DNA from: Pseudomonas sp. Fl4BN1
GTDB taxonomy: Bacteria > Pseudomonadota > Gammaproteobacteria > Pseudomonadales > Pseudomonadaceae
DNA length: 64,000 nucleotides
Assembly: GCF_009908285.1 (NCBI RefSeq)
Contig: NZ_JAAARM010000027.1
Coordinates: forward strand, 34,191 to 98,190
Direction: 5' to 3'
In this document: positions 8,541 through 15,394 of the stretch, one piece after another
How positions within the stretch are numbered: the first letter of the stretch is position 1
How the letters are laid out: each line of letters begins with the position of its first letter
Notes under the pieces: generated by a model
Database searches by the model: none
Seen by the model: the letters and a program-made list of their open reading frames with translations, nothing else
What the model was told of the DNA's origin: nothing
Program-made: the position numbers and the translations under genes

Positions 8541-8978
8541 TTGCCTCAGTTTCACCTGTAGCCAGGACAGCCCCTTGGGATAGCTTGGGCGTCGATAGCC
8601 GGATTGTGCGACGCACGGAATCAACACCGGCAGCCCGCGCACTCTGCTCCATCAATGCTTACCGGGTGGCGCGAGACTGGATCAGCGAGATTGATGCATA
8701 GGGGGCGTTGACGCTGTGAGGGGCTCTGGCGGACAGATCGGAAAGACGATCGCACCTATTCAGGGCCTCGATATTGATCGGGGCTTTTTCGTCTTGGGCT
8801 ATGCCCAGGCCAGTGCATGGAACGTTATTGGCAGAGTGAGATTTTCAGGGATGGGACGTAGCTCATAAAAATACTGGTTGCATATACAGTGTTTTGTTGA
8901 GATAGTCATTCCACTCCTCGAGCGCATCAGAAGCGAAAACCAGCATGTCGTTGGTGCTTACCTTCCTCGACTCGTGTG
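8541..8978. other. Noncoding or relic stretch upstream of the secreted-protein cassette
   Basis: No intact gene is seen. A plus-strand frame ending at TAG 8698-8700 (CSINAYRVARDWISEIDA) may be the end of a lost phage protein. The terminator-like 27-base element at 8764-8790 is identical to one at 11593-11619, in front of the intact holin pair, suggesting that a lysis cassette once followed here too. Confidence 0.45.
8764..8790 (+). repeat. Terminator-like direct repeat, copy 1
   Basis: This 27-base sequence is identical to 11593-11619. It contains a small hairpin (cctcgat/atcgggg) followed by five T, so each copy is probably an intrinsic terminator. Copy 2 precedes the holin genes. Confidence 0.8.
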
Positions 8979-9057
8979 AAGGCCTTGAGCTTTGAGTAAT
9001 CGCCTTTGAGCGACATGAATGCGGACTGCTCCGCAAAAAATCATTCGACTCTTAGGT
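8979..9057 (+). promoter_or_regulatory. Repeated leader element, copy 1 (before DUF642 gene)
   Basis: About 79 bases closely matching 9745-9823 and 10504-10584. The shared core runs from atcgcctttgagcg, through a small hairpin (gcgga/tccgc), to aatcattcgact and the ribosome-binding aggt. Copy 1 encodes a mini-ORF at 9015 starting MNADCSAKNHSTL. A one-base difference removes the TAG stop present in the other copies, so its frame runs on to TAA 9126-9128 inside the DUF642 gene. The element is a candidate shared 5' leader or promoter. Confidence 0.75.
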
Positions 9058-9063
9058 ATGAAC

Positions 9064-9645
9064 ATGAAAGTAATCAAAAAAACTTTTTCTCCAGTTGCTC
9101 TGGCTGCTGTCTTGCTGGTTTCGGGTAATGCCGCTTTCGGCGCTGAAATGGTAGTAAACGGAAGTTTTGAGGCACCTGGTTGTGGCAATAACTGCATCCT
9201 GAACACTCCAGCTCAGGCCGACTTCGTAAATGGCTGGACGACCTTTCTGTCTGGTGTGGAGTACATGAACGTCAGGGCTTCGATCGGCAGTTCCGTGGCT
9301 GCCGATGGTGTGATGAGCGTTGACCTCGCCAACTACACCTATCTGAACGGCGGCGGCATTCAGCAGAACATCAATACCGTTGTTGGAGCCCGCTACCGCT
9401 TGACCTTCAGTGCCGGCAACTCCAAGTACGTGAATCGCACTGGCAACGGCATCATCAATCTCAAAGTGGCAGGGCAAACGACGAGCTTCGACACTCCTGT
9501 TGCAACCGGTGATGCAACTGTCTGGGAAACCAAAACCTACGACTTTACCGCGACCACTCCTCAAACGACTCTGAGCTTCTGGAACGATCAAGATCCAAAT
9601 GCTCACTTCGCTTTCCTCGACAAGGTAAGCGTCACTCCTTTGTAA
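9064..9645 (+). CDS. Secreted DUF642-type carbohydrate-binding-like protein
   Basis: I chose the ATG at 9064 because it lies 6 bases from aggt, as in the neighbouring genes with the same leader; ATG 9058 is also possible. The 193-residue product has a Sec signal peptide (KVIKKTFSPVALAAVLLVS, cleavage near AAFGA). The mature beta-rich protein begins EMVVNGSFEAPGC, contains NGWTTFLSGVEYMNVRA, and ends FWNDQDPNAHFAFLDKVSV. This arrangement is that of DUF642/galactose-binding-like jelly-roll proteins, abundant in plants and scattered in bacteria. Function is unknown; binding to cell-wall or plant polysaccharide is an inference. A terminator follows at 9675. Confidence 0.75.
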   Translation: MKVIKKTFSPVALAAVLLVSGNAAFGAEMVVNGSFEAPGCGNNCILNTPAQADFVNGWTTFLSGVEYMNVRASIGSSVAADGVMSVDLANYTYLNGGGIQQNINTVVGARYRLTFSAGNSKYVNRTGNGIINLKVAGQTTSFDTPVATGDATVWETKTYDFTATTPQTTLSFWNDQDPNAHFAFLDKVSVTPL

Positions 9646-9674
9646 GGGCGTCGTGACCAGTCCCAGAGCAAAAA

Positions 9675-9703
9675 GACCGCCCGAAAGTGGGAGGTTTTTT
9701 TCT
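9675..9703 (+). terminator. Intrinsic terminator after DUF642 gene
   Basis: The arms accgccc and gggaggt (one mismatch) around a gaaa loop are followed by a run of seven T, 30 bases after the stop codon. The downstream gene therefore needs its own promoter, probably within or before leader copy 2. Confidence 0.8.
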
Positions 9704-9744
9704 TAAATGGTCGACTGGTATTTCAGGCCAGTCGATTAGCTAGA

Positions 9745-9823
9745 AAGCCTTGAGCTTCAGCACATCGCCTTTGAGCGGCATGAATGCGGACTGCGCCGCA
9801 AAAAATCATTCGACTCAATAGGT
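9745..9823 (+). promoter_or_regulatory. Repeated leader element, copy 2 (before orphan secreted protein)
   Basis: Nearly identical to copy 1 over its core. It contains a complete mini-ORF at 9780-9821 encoding MNADCAAKNHSTQ and ending in TAG; the aggt ribosome-binding sequence of the main gene overlaps that stop. The hairpin gcgg/ccgc is kept although its loop-side bases differ from copy 1. Confidence 0.75.
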
Positions 9824-9831
9824 CAATCCAA

Positions 9832-10473
9832 ATGAAAAAAGCTATCAGTGTTTCCCTGCTCGGTTTGTTGGCGCTTTTTGGTGCCAGCATGAGTGCCTTT
9901 GCTGACACAGCAATGTCCTGGAATTTGGCAAGGGATGTAATTCTGGCAAAGGAGAGTGCCCCACAAGGTTCTCCTTGGGCGTTTATGCAGAACTCGTCTG
10001 GTGTAAACAAGGCCGAAAACTACGTCCCATTGCCGTACTTCAAAGCCGACTCGTGCAGCAACCTCCCGGCTACATGCTGGATGGATCAAGTGTCTGGGGC
10101 ACATGTGTCGGTTCACCTGAAACCTTACACCTACACGGCAAACGGCAGCTTTACCATTGCAGCTGGTGACGTGGCATTTCACCCAGGCCAGAACAGCCAG
10201 ACGGTCATTCGTTGGGCCAGTCCTGTGGTGGGCGAGATCAATATTCTCGGGCGAGTAAGCAGCATTCACAACAGTTGCGGTGATGGCGTTGCTTGGTCTT
10301 TGAATCAAGGTGACACGGTTCTTCAGTCGGGTAGCTTGGTCAGAGGCAGCGGAGCGGTCTTTTCGGTCAGCAAAGTGCCTGTCACCAAATCGTCCGCCAT
10401 TTACTTGGTTCTCGACAAGAAGGCCAACTACACCTGCGATACCAGCACTATCGACATTCTCATCACCAAGTAA
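9832..10473 (+). CDS. Secreted protein of unknown function, predicted beta-sandwich
   Basis: The 213-residue product starts MKKAISVSLLGLLALFGAS with a clear Sec signal peptide ending near AFADTA. The mature part has four cysteines placed as likely disulfide pairs (CSNLPATC, HNSCGDG, YTCDT). A beta-rich half contains VIRWASPVVGEINILG and CGDGVAWSLNQGDTVLQSG, reminiscent of carbohydrate-binding jelly-roll domains. I do not recognise the family with certainty. It lies between the DUF642 gene and llpA, and all three share the same leader, suggesting common control and possibly a related surface-binding role. Confidence 0.7.
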   Translation: MKKAISVSLLGLLALFGASMSAFADTAMSWNLARDVILAKESAPQGSPWAFMQNSSGVNKAENYVPLPYFKADSCSNLPATCWMDQVSGAHVSVHLKPYTYTANGSFTIAAGDVAFHPGQNSQTVIRWASPVVGEINILGRVSSIHNSCGDGVAWSLNQGDTVLQSGSLVRGSGAVFSVSKVPVTKSSAIYLVLDKKANYTCDTSTIDILITK

Positions 10474-10503
10474 TAACGGTGATGTAGCAGTACGTATGTC
10501 GAC

Positions 10504-10584
10504 AACGCCAAGAGCGTCGAACTCATCGCCTTTGAGCGACATGAAAGCGGAATCTCTCGCGAACAATCATTCGACTCTATAGGT
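10504..10584 (+). promoter_or_regulatory. Repeated leader element, copy 3 (before llpA)
   Basis: The most diverged copy. The shared blocks atcgcctttgagcgacatgaa and caatcattcgact are kept. The mini-ORF at 10541-10582 encodes MKAESLANNHSTL and ends in TAG 11 bases before the llpA ATG. Compared with copy 2 several codon changes are conservative (D to E, C to S) and one is silent, as might be expected if the peptide sequence matters. Confidence 0.7.
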
Positions 10585-10592
10585 GAAAAAAG

Positions 10593-11465
10593 ATGGCACC
10601 AAGCGGACCACCACGCGTTCAATTTACCAACAATGGCAGCGCAATATTGCCTCCTCGGAACTCGATGAGCCCAGGCCAGTACTTGGAATCGCCGAGCAAG
10701 CGATTCAAGCTAATTCTTCAACCTGATATGAATTTGGCTCTGTACGACAATGGTGCCACGGTATGGGTTGCCGATTACAACAACCCTTACACGTACACCA
10801 TCCGAAATCCGGTTGCGGCTGTTCCAAACTCGTTTTACATATTTGAGTCTGGGATTCTTGTCGACCATACCCGTAGTCGGAGCTGGAGTACTGTAAACAG
10901 CACCCCGCCGGACAGCGTTGATGCCGCTGCATATCGCAACTTTCTCCAGGTTCAGAATGACGGGAACATTGTGATCGTTGATTCTCGGGCTATCTGGAAC
11001 GGCACACCAGGCATCCCACTTGACCCGGGTGGCAGCGCATTTCTATTCGGCGGCACGACTGAACTGCAGCTGGGAGTGCCTTACTTTGCAGGCGATGGTG
11101 CACTGATTTTCCAAGGGGACGGAAACGTCGTGAACTATGGCCCGAACTGGAGCGTTCGATGGGCGAGCTACACCCAAAACAAAGGCGCCGTTCGAGCGGT
11201 GTTCCAAAATGACGGCAATTTCGTCGTGTACGCGGCGAATAACGTTCCGATCTGGCAGTCGGGGACCGGTGGCAACCCGGGCGCCACTCTGCGATTGCAG
11301 CCAAATGGCAGTCTGGCTATTGTCCAGGAAGTACCAGTCTGGGCTCGCTTTGGGTACACCCCAACGATCCGTCGACGGAAGGTCTACTACCCAGACAACA
11401 CCAGCGCCGAGCATAACGGTACCGACCCATACCCAACCTACGGCCATATCGGCTGGGAGTTCTGA
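10593..11465 (+). CDS. llpA: LlpA-type lectin-like bacteriocin
   Basis: The 290-residue protein is built from two tandem monocot mannose-binding lectin (B-lectin) domains. The sugar-binding QxDxNxVxY motif appears as QPDMNLALY (43-51, degenerate), QNDGNIVIV (121-129, degenerate), QGDGNVVNY (174-182) and QNDGNFVVY (205-213). The two best-kept motifs lie in the C-terminal domain, and a C-terminal tail ends in a hydrophobic residue (GWEF). There is no signal peptide, as is usual for LlpA proteins. Known LlpA bacteriocins of Pseudomonas kill related strains after binding D-rhamnose in LPS, with BamA as selectivity determinant. No immunity gene is adjacent, also typical. Confidence 0.88.
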   Translation: MAPSGPPRVQFTNNGSAILPPRNSMSPGQYLESPSKRFKLILQPDMNLALYDNGATVWVADYNNPYTYTIRNPVAAVPNSFYIFESGILVDHTRSRSWSTVNSTPPDSVDAAAYRNFLQVQNDGNIVIVDSRAIWNGTPGIPLDPGGSAFLFGGTTELQLGVPYFAGDGALIFQGDGNVVNYGPNWSVRWASYTQNKGAVRAVFQNDGNFVVYAANNVPIWQSGTGGNPGATLRLQPNGSLAIVQEVPVWARFGYTPTIRRRKVYYPDNTSAEHNGTDPYPTYGHIGWEF

Positions 11466-11592
11466 TCGCTCTCCACACGAGCTTGCGGTGTAATGCCCAA
11501 TCTCACCCCGCGCAGATGAGGCGGGAGTAGCAAAAGGGTCGTGCCTGTCAGGGCGACCCTCTCACAAGCGAGAAGTCTCGCACCAATTTCAA

Positions 11593-11619
11593 GGCCTCGA
11601 TATTGATCGGGGCTTTTTC
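11593..11619 (+). repeat. Terminator-like direct repeat, copy 2
   Basis: Identical over 27 bases to 8764-8790. It has a short hairpin followed by five T and lies about 85 bases before the holin gene. It marks the downstream phage fragment as coming from the same kind of lysis region as the upstream debris. Confidence 0.8.
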
Positions 11620-11705
11620 ATTTTCGGCCCCCCCACGCCCATCGCTAAGACTGGGAGTGCTGCTGGGGCGGACCTATTTCAAACATGCCCCACGGAGTCG
11701 AGCGC

Positions 11706-12035
11706 ATGGAGTTTCTGTACCGCCTGCTCGACAGGCTGGATACCTGGTTTACCGCGGGGTTGGTTGGCGCGTTCGCCGCGAGCTGGTGGCACCGTGACGA
11801 CTTGGTCGACCGAAAGGCCTGGGCCGTCTTTATTTTCTCGGGTGCTGTATGCGCCCATTACCTGACCGGACTGGTAAGCGCTTACCTGGGAGTGGTCGAG
11901 CCCCGCAGCGTTGCCGGTATCGGTTTCTTGCTCGGCACCTTCGGCGGCTCGTTAATCGCCGCCATCACCCGGGCAATCAAAGCTGCTGACCTTTGGGCGT
12001 TCATTCGTTCGAAGTTCGGGGGAGGTGGCGCATGA
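11706..12035 (+). CDS. Phage holin-like membrane protein
   Basis: I prefer the ATG at 11706 (cggag about 9 bases upstream) over the ATG at 11685. The product has 109 residues, starting MEFLYRLLDRLDTWF. Three hydrophobic segments are visible (TAGLVGAFAASWW, AVFIFSGAVCAHYLTGLVSAYLG, VAGIGFLLGTFGGSLIAAI), followed by a short basic tail. Size and topology fit a class I phage holin. The next gene starts within the stop codon (ATGA overlap), indicating translational coupling. It probably survives from the lysis cassette; no endolysin gene is seen next to it. Confidence 0.7.
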   Translation: MEFLYRLLDRLDTWFTAGLVGAFAASWWHRDDLVDRKAWAVFIFSGAVCAHYLTGLVSAYLGVVEPRSVAGIGFLLGTFGGSLIAAITRAIKAADLWAFIRSKFGGGGA

Positions 12036-12376
12036 TCCTGGAACACGTTGCAACGTGGTCGGCTGGCCTGATCGCGCTATGGGCGACCTGGTGCTGTCTG
12101 AGCGGAAAGGTCCGCGACGGGGTGCTGGGTAAGTTGATCTACGCGACTATCGCGCTGAGCGGCTACGCGCTCCTGGTGCGCAACGACAGGCTGATCATGT
12201 CCCAGTCGGTGGCAGAGGCGACGTTGTACGCCTCCCTGGCCCTGGCCGGCCTCCGGCACGTCTTCATGGTCACGTACTGGCAGAGGGTGAAGGTCTGGCT
12301 ATGCAGGGCGCTGAACTGTGAGCACTGTCGGCGCTGTGACAAGACGTCAGGTTGTATCGATCGTCCTGCCAAGTAA
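12032..12376 (+). CDS. Small phage membrane protein coupled to holin
   Basis: The 114-residue product overlaps the holin stop by four bases and has a strong ggaggtgg ribosome-binding site. It has three hydrophobic helices (ATWSAGLIALWATWCCLSG, LIYATIALSGYALLV, AEATLYASLALAGLRHVFMV) and a cysteine-rich tail (CRALNCEHCRRCDKTSGC) that resembles a possible metal-binding site. Such a second small membrane protein next to the holin is common in Pseudomonas prophage lysis cassettes. Its role (accessory holin or antiholin) is inferred. Confidence 0.6.
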   Translation: MILEHVATWSAGLIALWATWCCLSGKVRDGVLGKLIYATIALSGYALLVRNDRLIMSQSVAEATLYASLALAGLRHVFMVTYWQRVKVWLCRALNCEHCRRCDKTSGCIDRPAK

Positions 12377-12534
12377 GTCGTGATACTAGAGAGCATCATG
12401 GGAGATCAATCGGGCGATCATGTCCACTTCTATAACGAAGGTCTGAGTTGTCGGGCGGCTAACCTTGTTAGTAAAGTCGCATTAACGCTTTAGCGCTTTA
12501 GCTGGCCCTTCTAGACCTCTTGTGGACACAGCCT

Positions 12535-12867
12535 ATGGCTCACTTGGACCACCTCGCCAATTACGTCAGTGCCATCCTGGGGTTGTCCTCGTCTCGCATC
12601 GGTAGTCTTGAGAAATCGAATCAAGAAACCTGGCTCGACCAGGGGTTCACAGTTACCGCGGAGGAGAAAACTTATGCCTTCGATGATGGTGCACTCATCA
12701 AGCGGCTAGCTGAGCAGGATAACTTTCCCAGCGACGCAGTCTGTGCTGAATGCTGGATTAGCTACGAAGTTGTTCGCCAGCCGCTCGACAAAATGGTCAG
12801 TCCTAGCCACATCAGCTTTAACAATGCCTGCCGGGAAGCCTATTGGCTTCGGTACTTCTCCGATTAG
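12535..12867 (+). CDS. Hypothetical protein
   Basis: The ATG at 12535 gives 110 residues starting MAHLDHLANYVSAILGL; a TTG at 12520 would add five. The product is soluble and acidic, without signal peptide or recognised motif. Two nearby cysteines lie in AVCAECWISYE. I do not recognise the family. It follows the holin pair by about 160 bases on the same strand and may be phage cargo or a remnant. Confidence 0.5.
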   Translation: MAHLDHLANYVSAILGLSSSRIGSLEKSNQETWLDQGFTVTAEEKTYAFDDGALIKRLAEQDNFPSDAVCAECWISYEVVRQPLDKMVSPSHISFNNACREAYWLRYFSD

Positions 12868-13578
12868 TAGCCGAGTCTCCACCAGTGCTCCGCAACGTCT
12901 AGTCATGCGTGACACTTGCGCTGGTGGGAAGATTTGTAAACTCAGGCGATTCAGTCCCCCTAGGGTTGTAGAGCAACGGGCAAGTTCGCGGCGGGCATGG
13001 CCACATCTGTCTTACCTTCATTGCTCTTACTTCGACTTCACTGCTCACGACGCGCACGTCCATCTGCGCTTAAGGCATCCCCGACGTTGCGATTGCGATT
13101 TCAGCCCAGTGAAGGTCAGTTTCATTACGCAGGGTGTATTGGACAGACGCTTACAGTGTTTCGAATGTCGGGGAGCACTCTTTCTCATTTTCAGTGGAGG
13201 GCTGTCTCGGATCAGAGGTGTTGGCATTCGTTGCCCGTCTGACGCACGTTTGCATGTCCCCGGAGACGCACAAAGTTGTCGAAGTTCCTCCGGCCTTGAG
13301 ATCATTGCTGCAGTGATACCAACCAGCAAAGACAAGATCGACGGTCGTGTCATGCCGCCTCAGTTGTCGGCGCCGGACTCGCCGATCATCCGTTCTGAAG
13401 GGGTAGCCGGGAACGGCTCTTGACCGCGAATCGGCTTGGGGAGGAGGGCGAAGATATTCCGGACAAGGCCTGACACGAAAAGCCCGGCGCTGGGCCGGAC
13501 TAGGGGATGTGGTCTATCAGGCCATCTGGTAACGCTCAAAAGGCCAGAGGGGCGCTACACAGGTGTTTCTGCGTTGCC
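12868..13578. other. Stretch of about 710 bases without a supported gene
   Basis: Long open frames exist on both strands (for example 12743-13423 plus and 13045-13353 minus). Their translations are rich in Arg, Ser and Cys without domain-like pattern, and they lack ribosome-binding sites. A minus-strand terminator-like hairpin (aaaag preceding ccggc/gccgg, about 13476-13497) lies downstream of the small lipoprotein gene. Otherwise I see nothing. Confidence 0.5.
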
Positions 13579-13776
13579 TCAGTCATGCAGTAGCGAAGAG
13601 CCGTATTGGTTGTAGCTGTTGCTCAGCGCAGCCCCACCACCGCCTACATTCTGCTTCGAGTAACCGCCGCCAAGTTTGCAGCTATCTGAGAAACAAGAGT
13701 GCGTTGGCGCCGCAGAGCATGCATTCAGAAGCAGCGCTGTAGCCACCAAGATAACTTTGAAGTAACTCGACTTCAT
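13579..13776 (-). CDS. Small lipoprotein of unknown function
   Basis: The ATG at 13776 has a strong upstream gggggaggc and gives 65 residues. The N-terminus KSSYFKVILVATALLLNAC is a lipoprotein signal with lipobox LLNAC, so the mature protein starts at Cys20 or thereabouts. The mature part is short, Gly/Ser/Asn-rich (LGGGYSKQNVGGGGAAL) and carries two more cysteines (HSCFSDSC). It would be anchored in a membrane facing the periplasm or outside. The family is not recognised. A terminator-like hairpin near 13476-13497 may end its transcript. Confidence 0.7.
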   Translation of the reverse strand: MKSSYFKVILVATALLLNACSAAPTHSCFSDSCKLGGGYSKQNVGGGGAALSNSYNQYGSSLLHD

Positions 13777-13902
13777 TTCAGTGCCTCCCCCAGAGCGAAG
13801 TAGCGGATCAATCTCGGACAATCCTACGCCCTGCTATTAGGGAGCACACGGAAATCCGTGTATCCAAAGTGAAATGTTGACTCACCGAGAGCGACCCATC
13901 AC

Positions 13903-13931
13903 AAAAAAGCCCGGTTCTGCACCGGGCTTGG
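13903..13931 (-). terminator. Intrinsic terminator (minus strand)
   Basis: The arms aagcccggt and accgggctt flank a five-base loop, with a run of A on the left that reads as T on the minus strand. It lies about 75 bases past the stop of the minus-strand gene at 14004-14243. Confidence 0.75.
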
Positions 13932-14003
13932 TTGTTTACAGTGGAGCCACACCTATTTCACTCGAACATGCCTCTTGCTTTCCTGCCAGCCAGTACTGGG
14001 TCG

Positions 14004-14243
14004 CTACCCGCTGAATTGAGTGTCGAGCCAATGATCCAGCTCGCTGAGGGCGTGGTGATGCCTATCGGGGAGGCTCTTGAGTCTTGCGCTGATTTTGTCC
14101 CTGTTGGCCTTTGAGAGTTCATACCCGCGGGTGCGTAGGAAGTGATCGATGTAATCCTCTATTTCCAGTAACTCGTTGGATGAAACGAGTACCTTGAAAG
14201 ACTTACCTTGGTATTGCTTGCCATCGTTACGATTCCAGCCCAA
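14004..14243 (-). CDS. Hypothetical small protein
   Basis: The only start available in frame is TTG at 14243, just after an in-frame stop and a few bases from gaggtgatg, which would serve as ribosome-binding site. The 79-residue product starts MGWNRNDGKQYQGKSFKVLV, is charged and probably helical in its second half (RLKSLPDRHHHALSELDHWL). There is no signal peptide or known motif. A terminator at 13903-13931 follows in the right orientation, which supports a real transcription unit. Confidence 0.55.
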   Translation of the reverse strand: MGWNRNDGKQYQGKSFKVLVSSNELLEIEDYIDHFLRTRGYELSKANRDKISARLKSLPDRHHHALSELDHWLDTQFSG

Positions 14244-14403
14244 TCACATCACCTCTGTGTTGATGAAAGGGAAGTTGCTTCCCTACTTTCAGTATAGAAC
14301 TGAGGCGAAAGCACAAGTTTTTGCGGCCGGGGAAAGTCAACGCTGGAACAGCCATTCACTAGGGTGCACCCGCGCTCGCGCGGACGCCTCGATAAGCCTG
14401 TGA

Positions 14404-15300
14404 CTACAGCTGCTGCAACTCGTCAATCACCGCCATGAAGGCCTCCACCAGCAGGCTGCGTCCCTGGCGGCGGGTCAACACCAAGAGTGGCGCGGTGGCG
14501 CCGGGGTCCGCCAGCAACCGATAGCTCACGCCTTTCTTCGCTAGGGTCTGGGTGCAGTGGGGAACCAGGGCAACACCCTGGCCGGCAGCGACCAGGGCGA
14601 TGATCGAGGTGATCTGCCGTCCGCTGGGGCCAGGGCGCAGGGGCAGGCCGTGGCGCCGATAGAGTTGTTCGATCGTCTCGTTGAGCCCTGAGCCATAGTC
14701 GGCCGGAAACAGGATCAGCGGATACTCACTGAGTTCGGCCAGGGTCACCCGGTCCCGGGCCGCCAGCGGGCTGTCGCTGGAGATGGCCGCCACCAGCGGT
14801 TCGTCCCCCAGGGACAGGGCCTGGATTTCGCTCTGCTCGCTGGGGGGCGGCAGCCGACTCATGCCGATGTCGATACGGCCGTCGACAATCTGTGACCACT
14901 GGCTAACCGAGGCGCCTTCCACCAGGGTCAGTTGCACGTCCGGGAAGCGCTGGGCGAAGGCCTGGATGGCCTGGCTGAACAGGTCCGACAGGGCGATCGA
15001 ACTGGCATACCCCAGGGCCAGTTGTCCGGCACAGCCGGCGGCCAGCTTGCCGGCAATGGCTTGGGCCAGGTCCATCTGTTCCAGCACTGCCCGAGCGTAA
15101 GGCAGGAAGTGCCGGCCCTGGGCGGTGAGGGCGACGGTGCGGCTGGTGCGGTCGAAAAGACGGAAACCCAGTTCCGCTTCCAATGCTGAAATCTGCCGGG
15201 TCAGCGGTGGTTGGGCGAGGTGCAGGCGCAGGGCCGCACGGCCAAAATGCAGCTCTTCGGCGACAGTCAGAAAGTAACGTAACCTGCGTAGATCGAGCAT
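14404..15300 (-). CDS. LysR family transcriptional regulator
   Basis: The 298-residue protein is standard LysR length. The N-terminal winged helix-turn-helix reads LRRLRYFLTVAEELHFGRAA and continues LRLHLAQPPLTRQISALEAELG. From about residue 90 follows the periplasmic-binding-like co-inducer domain (GQLALGYASSIALSDLF onward). It is divergent from an MFS exporter with about 95 bases between the starts, the classic arrangement for a LysR protein activating its neighbour in response to a small molecule. The effector cannot be read from sequence; the MFS neighbours suggest an exported aromatic compound or drug. Confidence 0.93.
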   Translation of the reverse strand: MLDLRRLRYFLTVAEELHFGRAALRLHLAQPPLTRQISALEAELGFRLFDRTSRTVALTAQGRHFLPYARAVLEQMDLAQAIAGKLAAGCAGQLALGYASSIALSDLFSQAIQAFAQRFPDVQLTLVEGASVSQWSQIVDGRIDIGMSRLPPPSEQSEIQALSLGDEPLVAAISSDSPLAARDRVTLAELSEYPLILFPADYGSGLNETIEQLYRRHGLPLRPGPSGRQITSIIALVAAGQGVALVPHCTQTLAKKGVSYRLLADPGATAPLLVLTRRQGRSLLVEAFMAVIDELQQL

Positions 15301-15394
15301 CCTGTTCCCTGGGTATTGATCGGTCGGAAATCGGTATTGGTCTTGGCGCTGCGGGGTATTTTATAAAGGCTCTTGGTCAGACACGAGAGGTTTC

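Noticed and set aside
12743..13423. Plus-strand open frame of 226 codons
   Set aside because: It overlaps the better-supported gene at 12535-12867, its composition is Arg/Ser/Cys-rich, and it lacks a ribosome-binding site; judged a chance frame in GC-rich DNA.
5230..14300. Second copy of the tRNA-Pro 3' end (attR) closing the element
   Set aside because: I scanned by eye and found no repeat of the T-arm/acceptor sequence; an exact search would decide. The right end may have been deleted.
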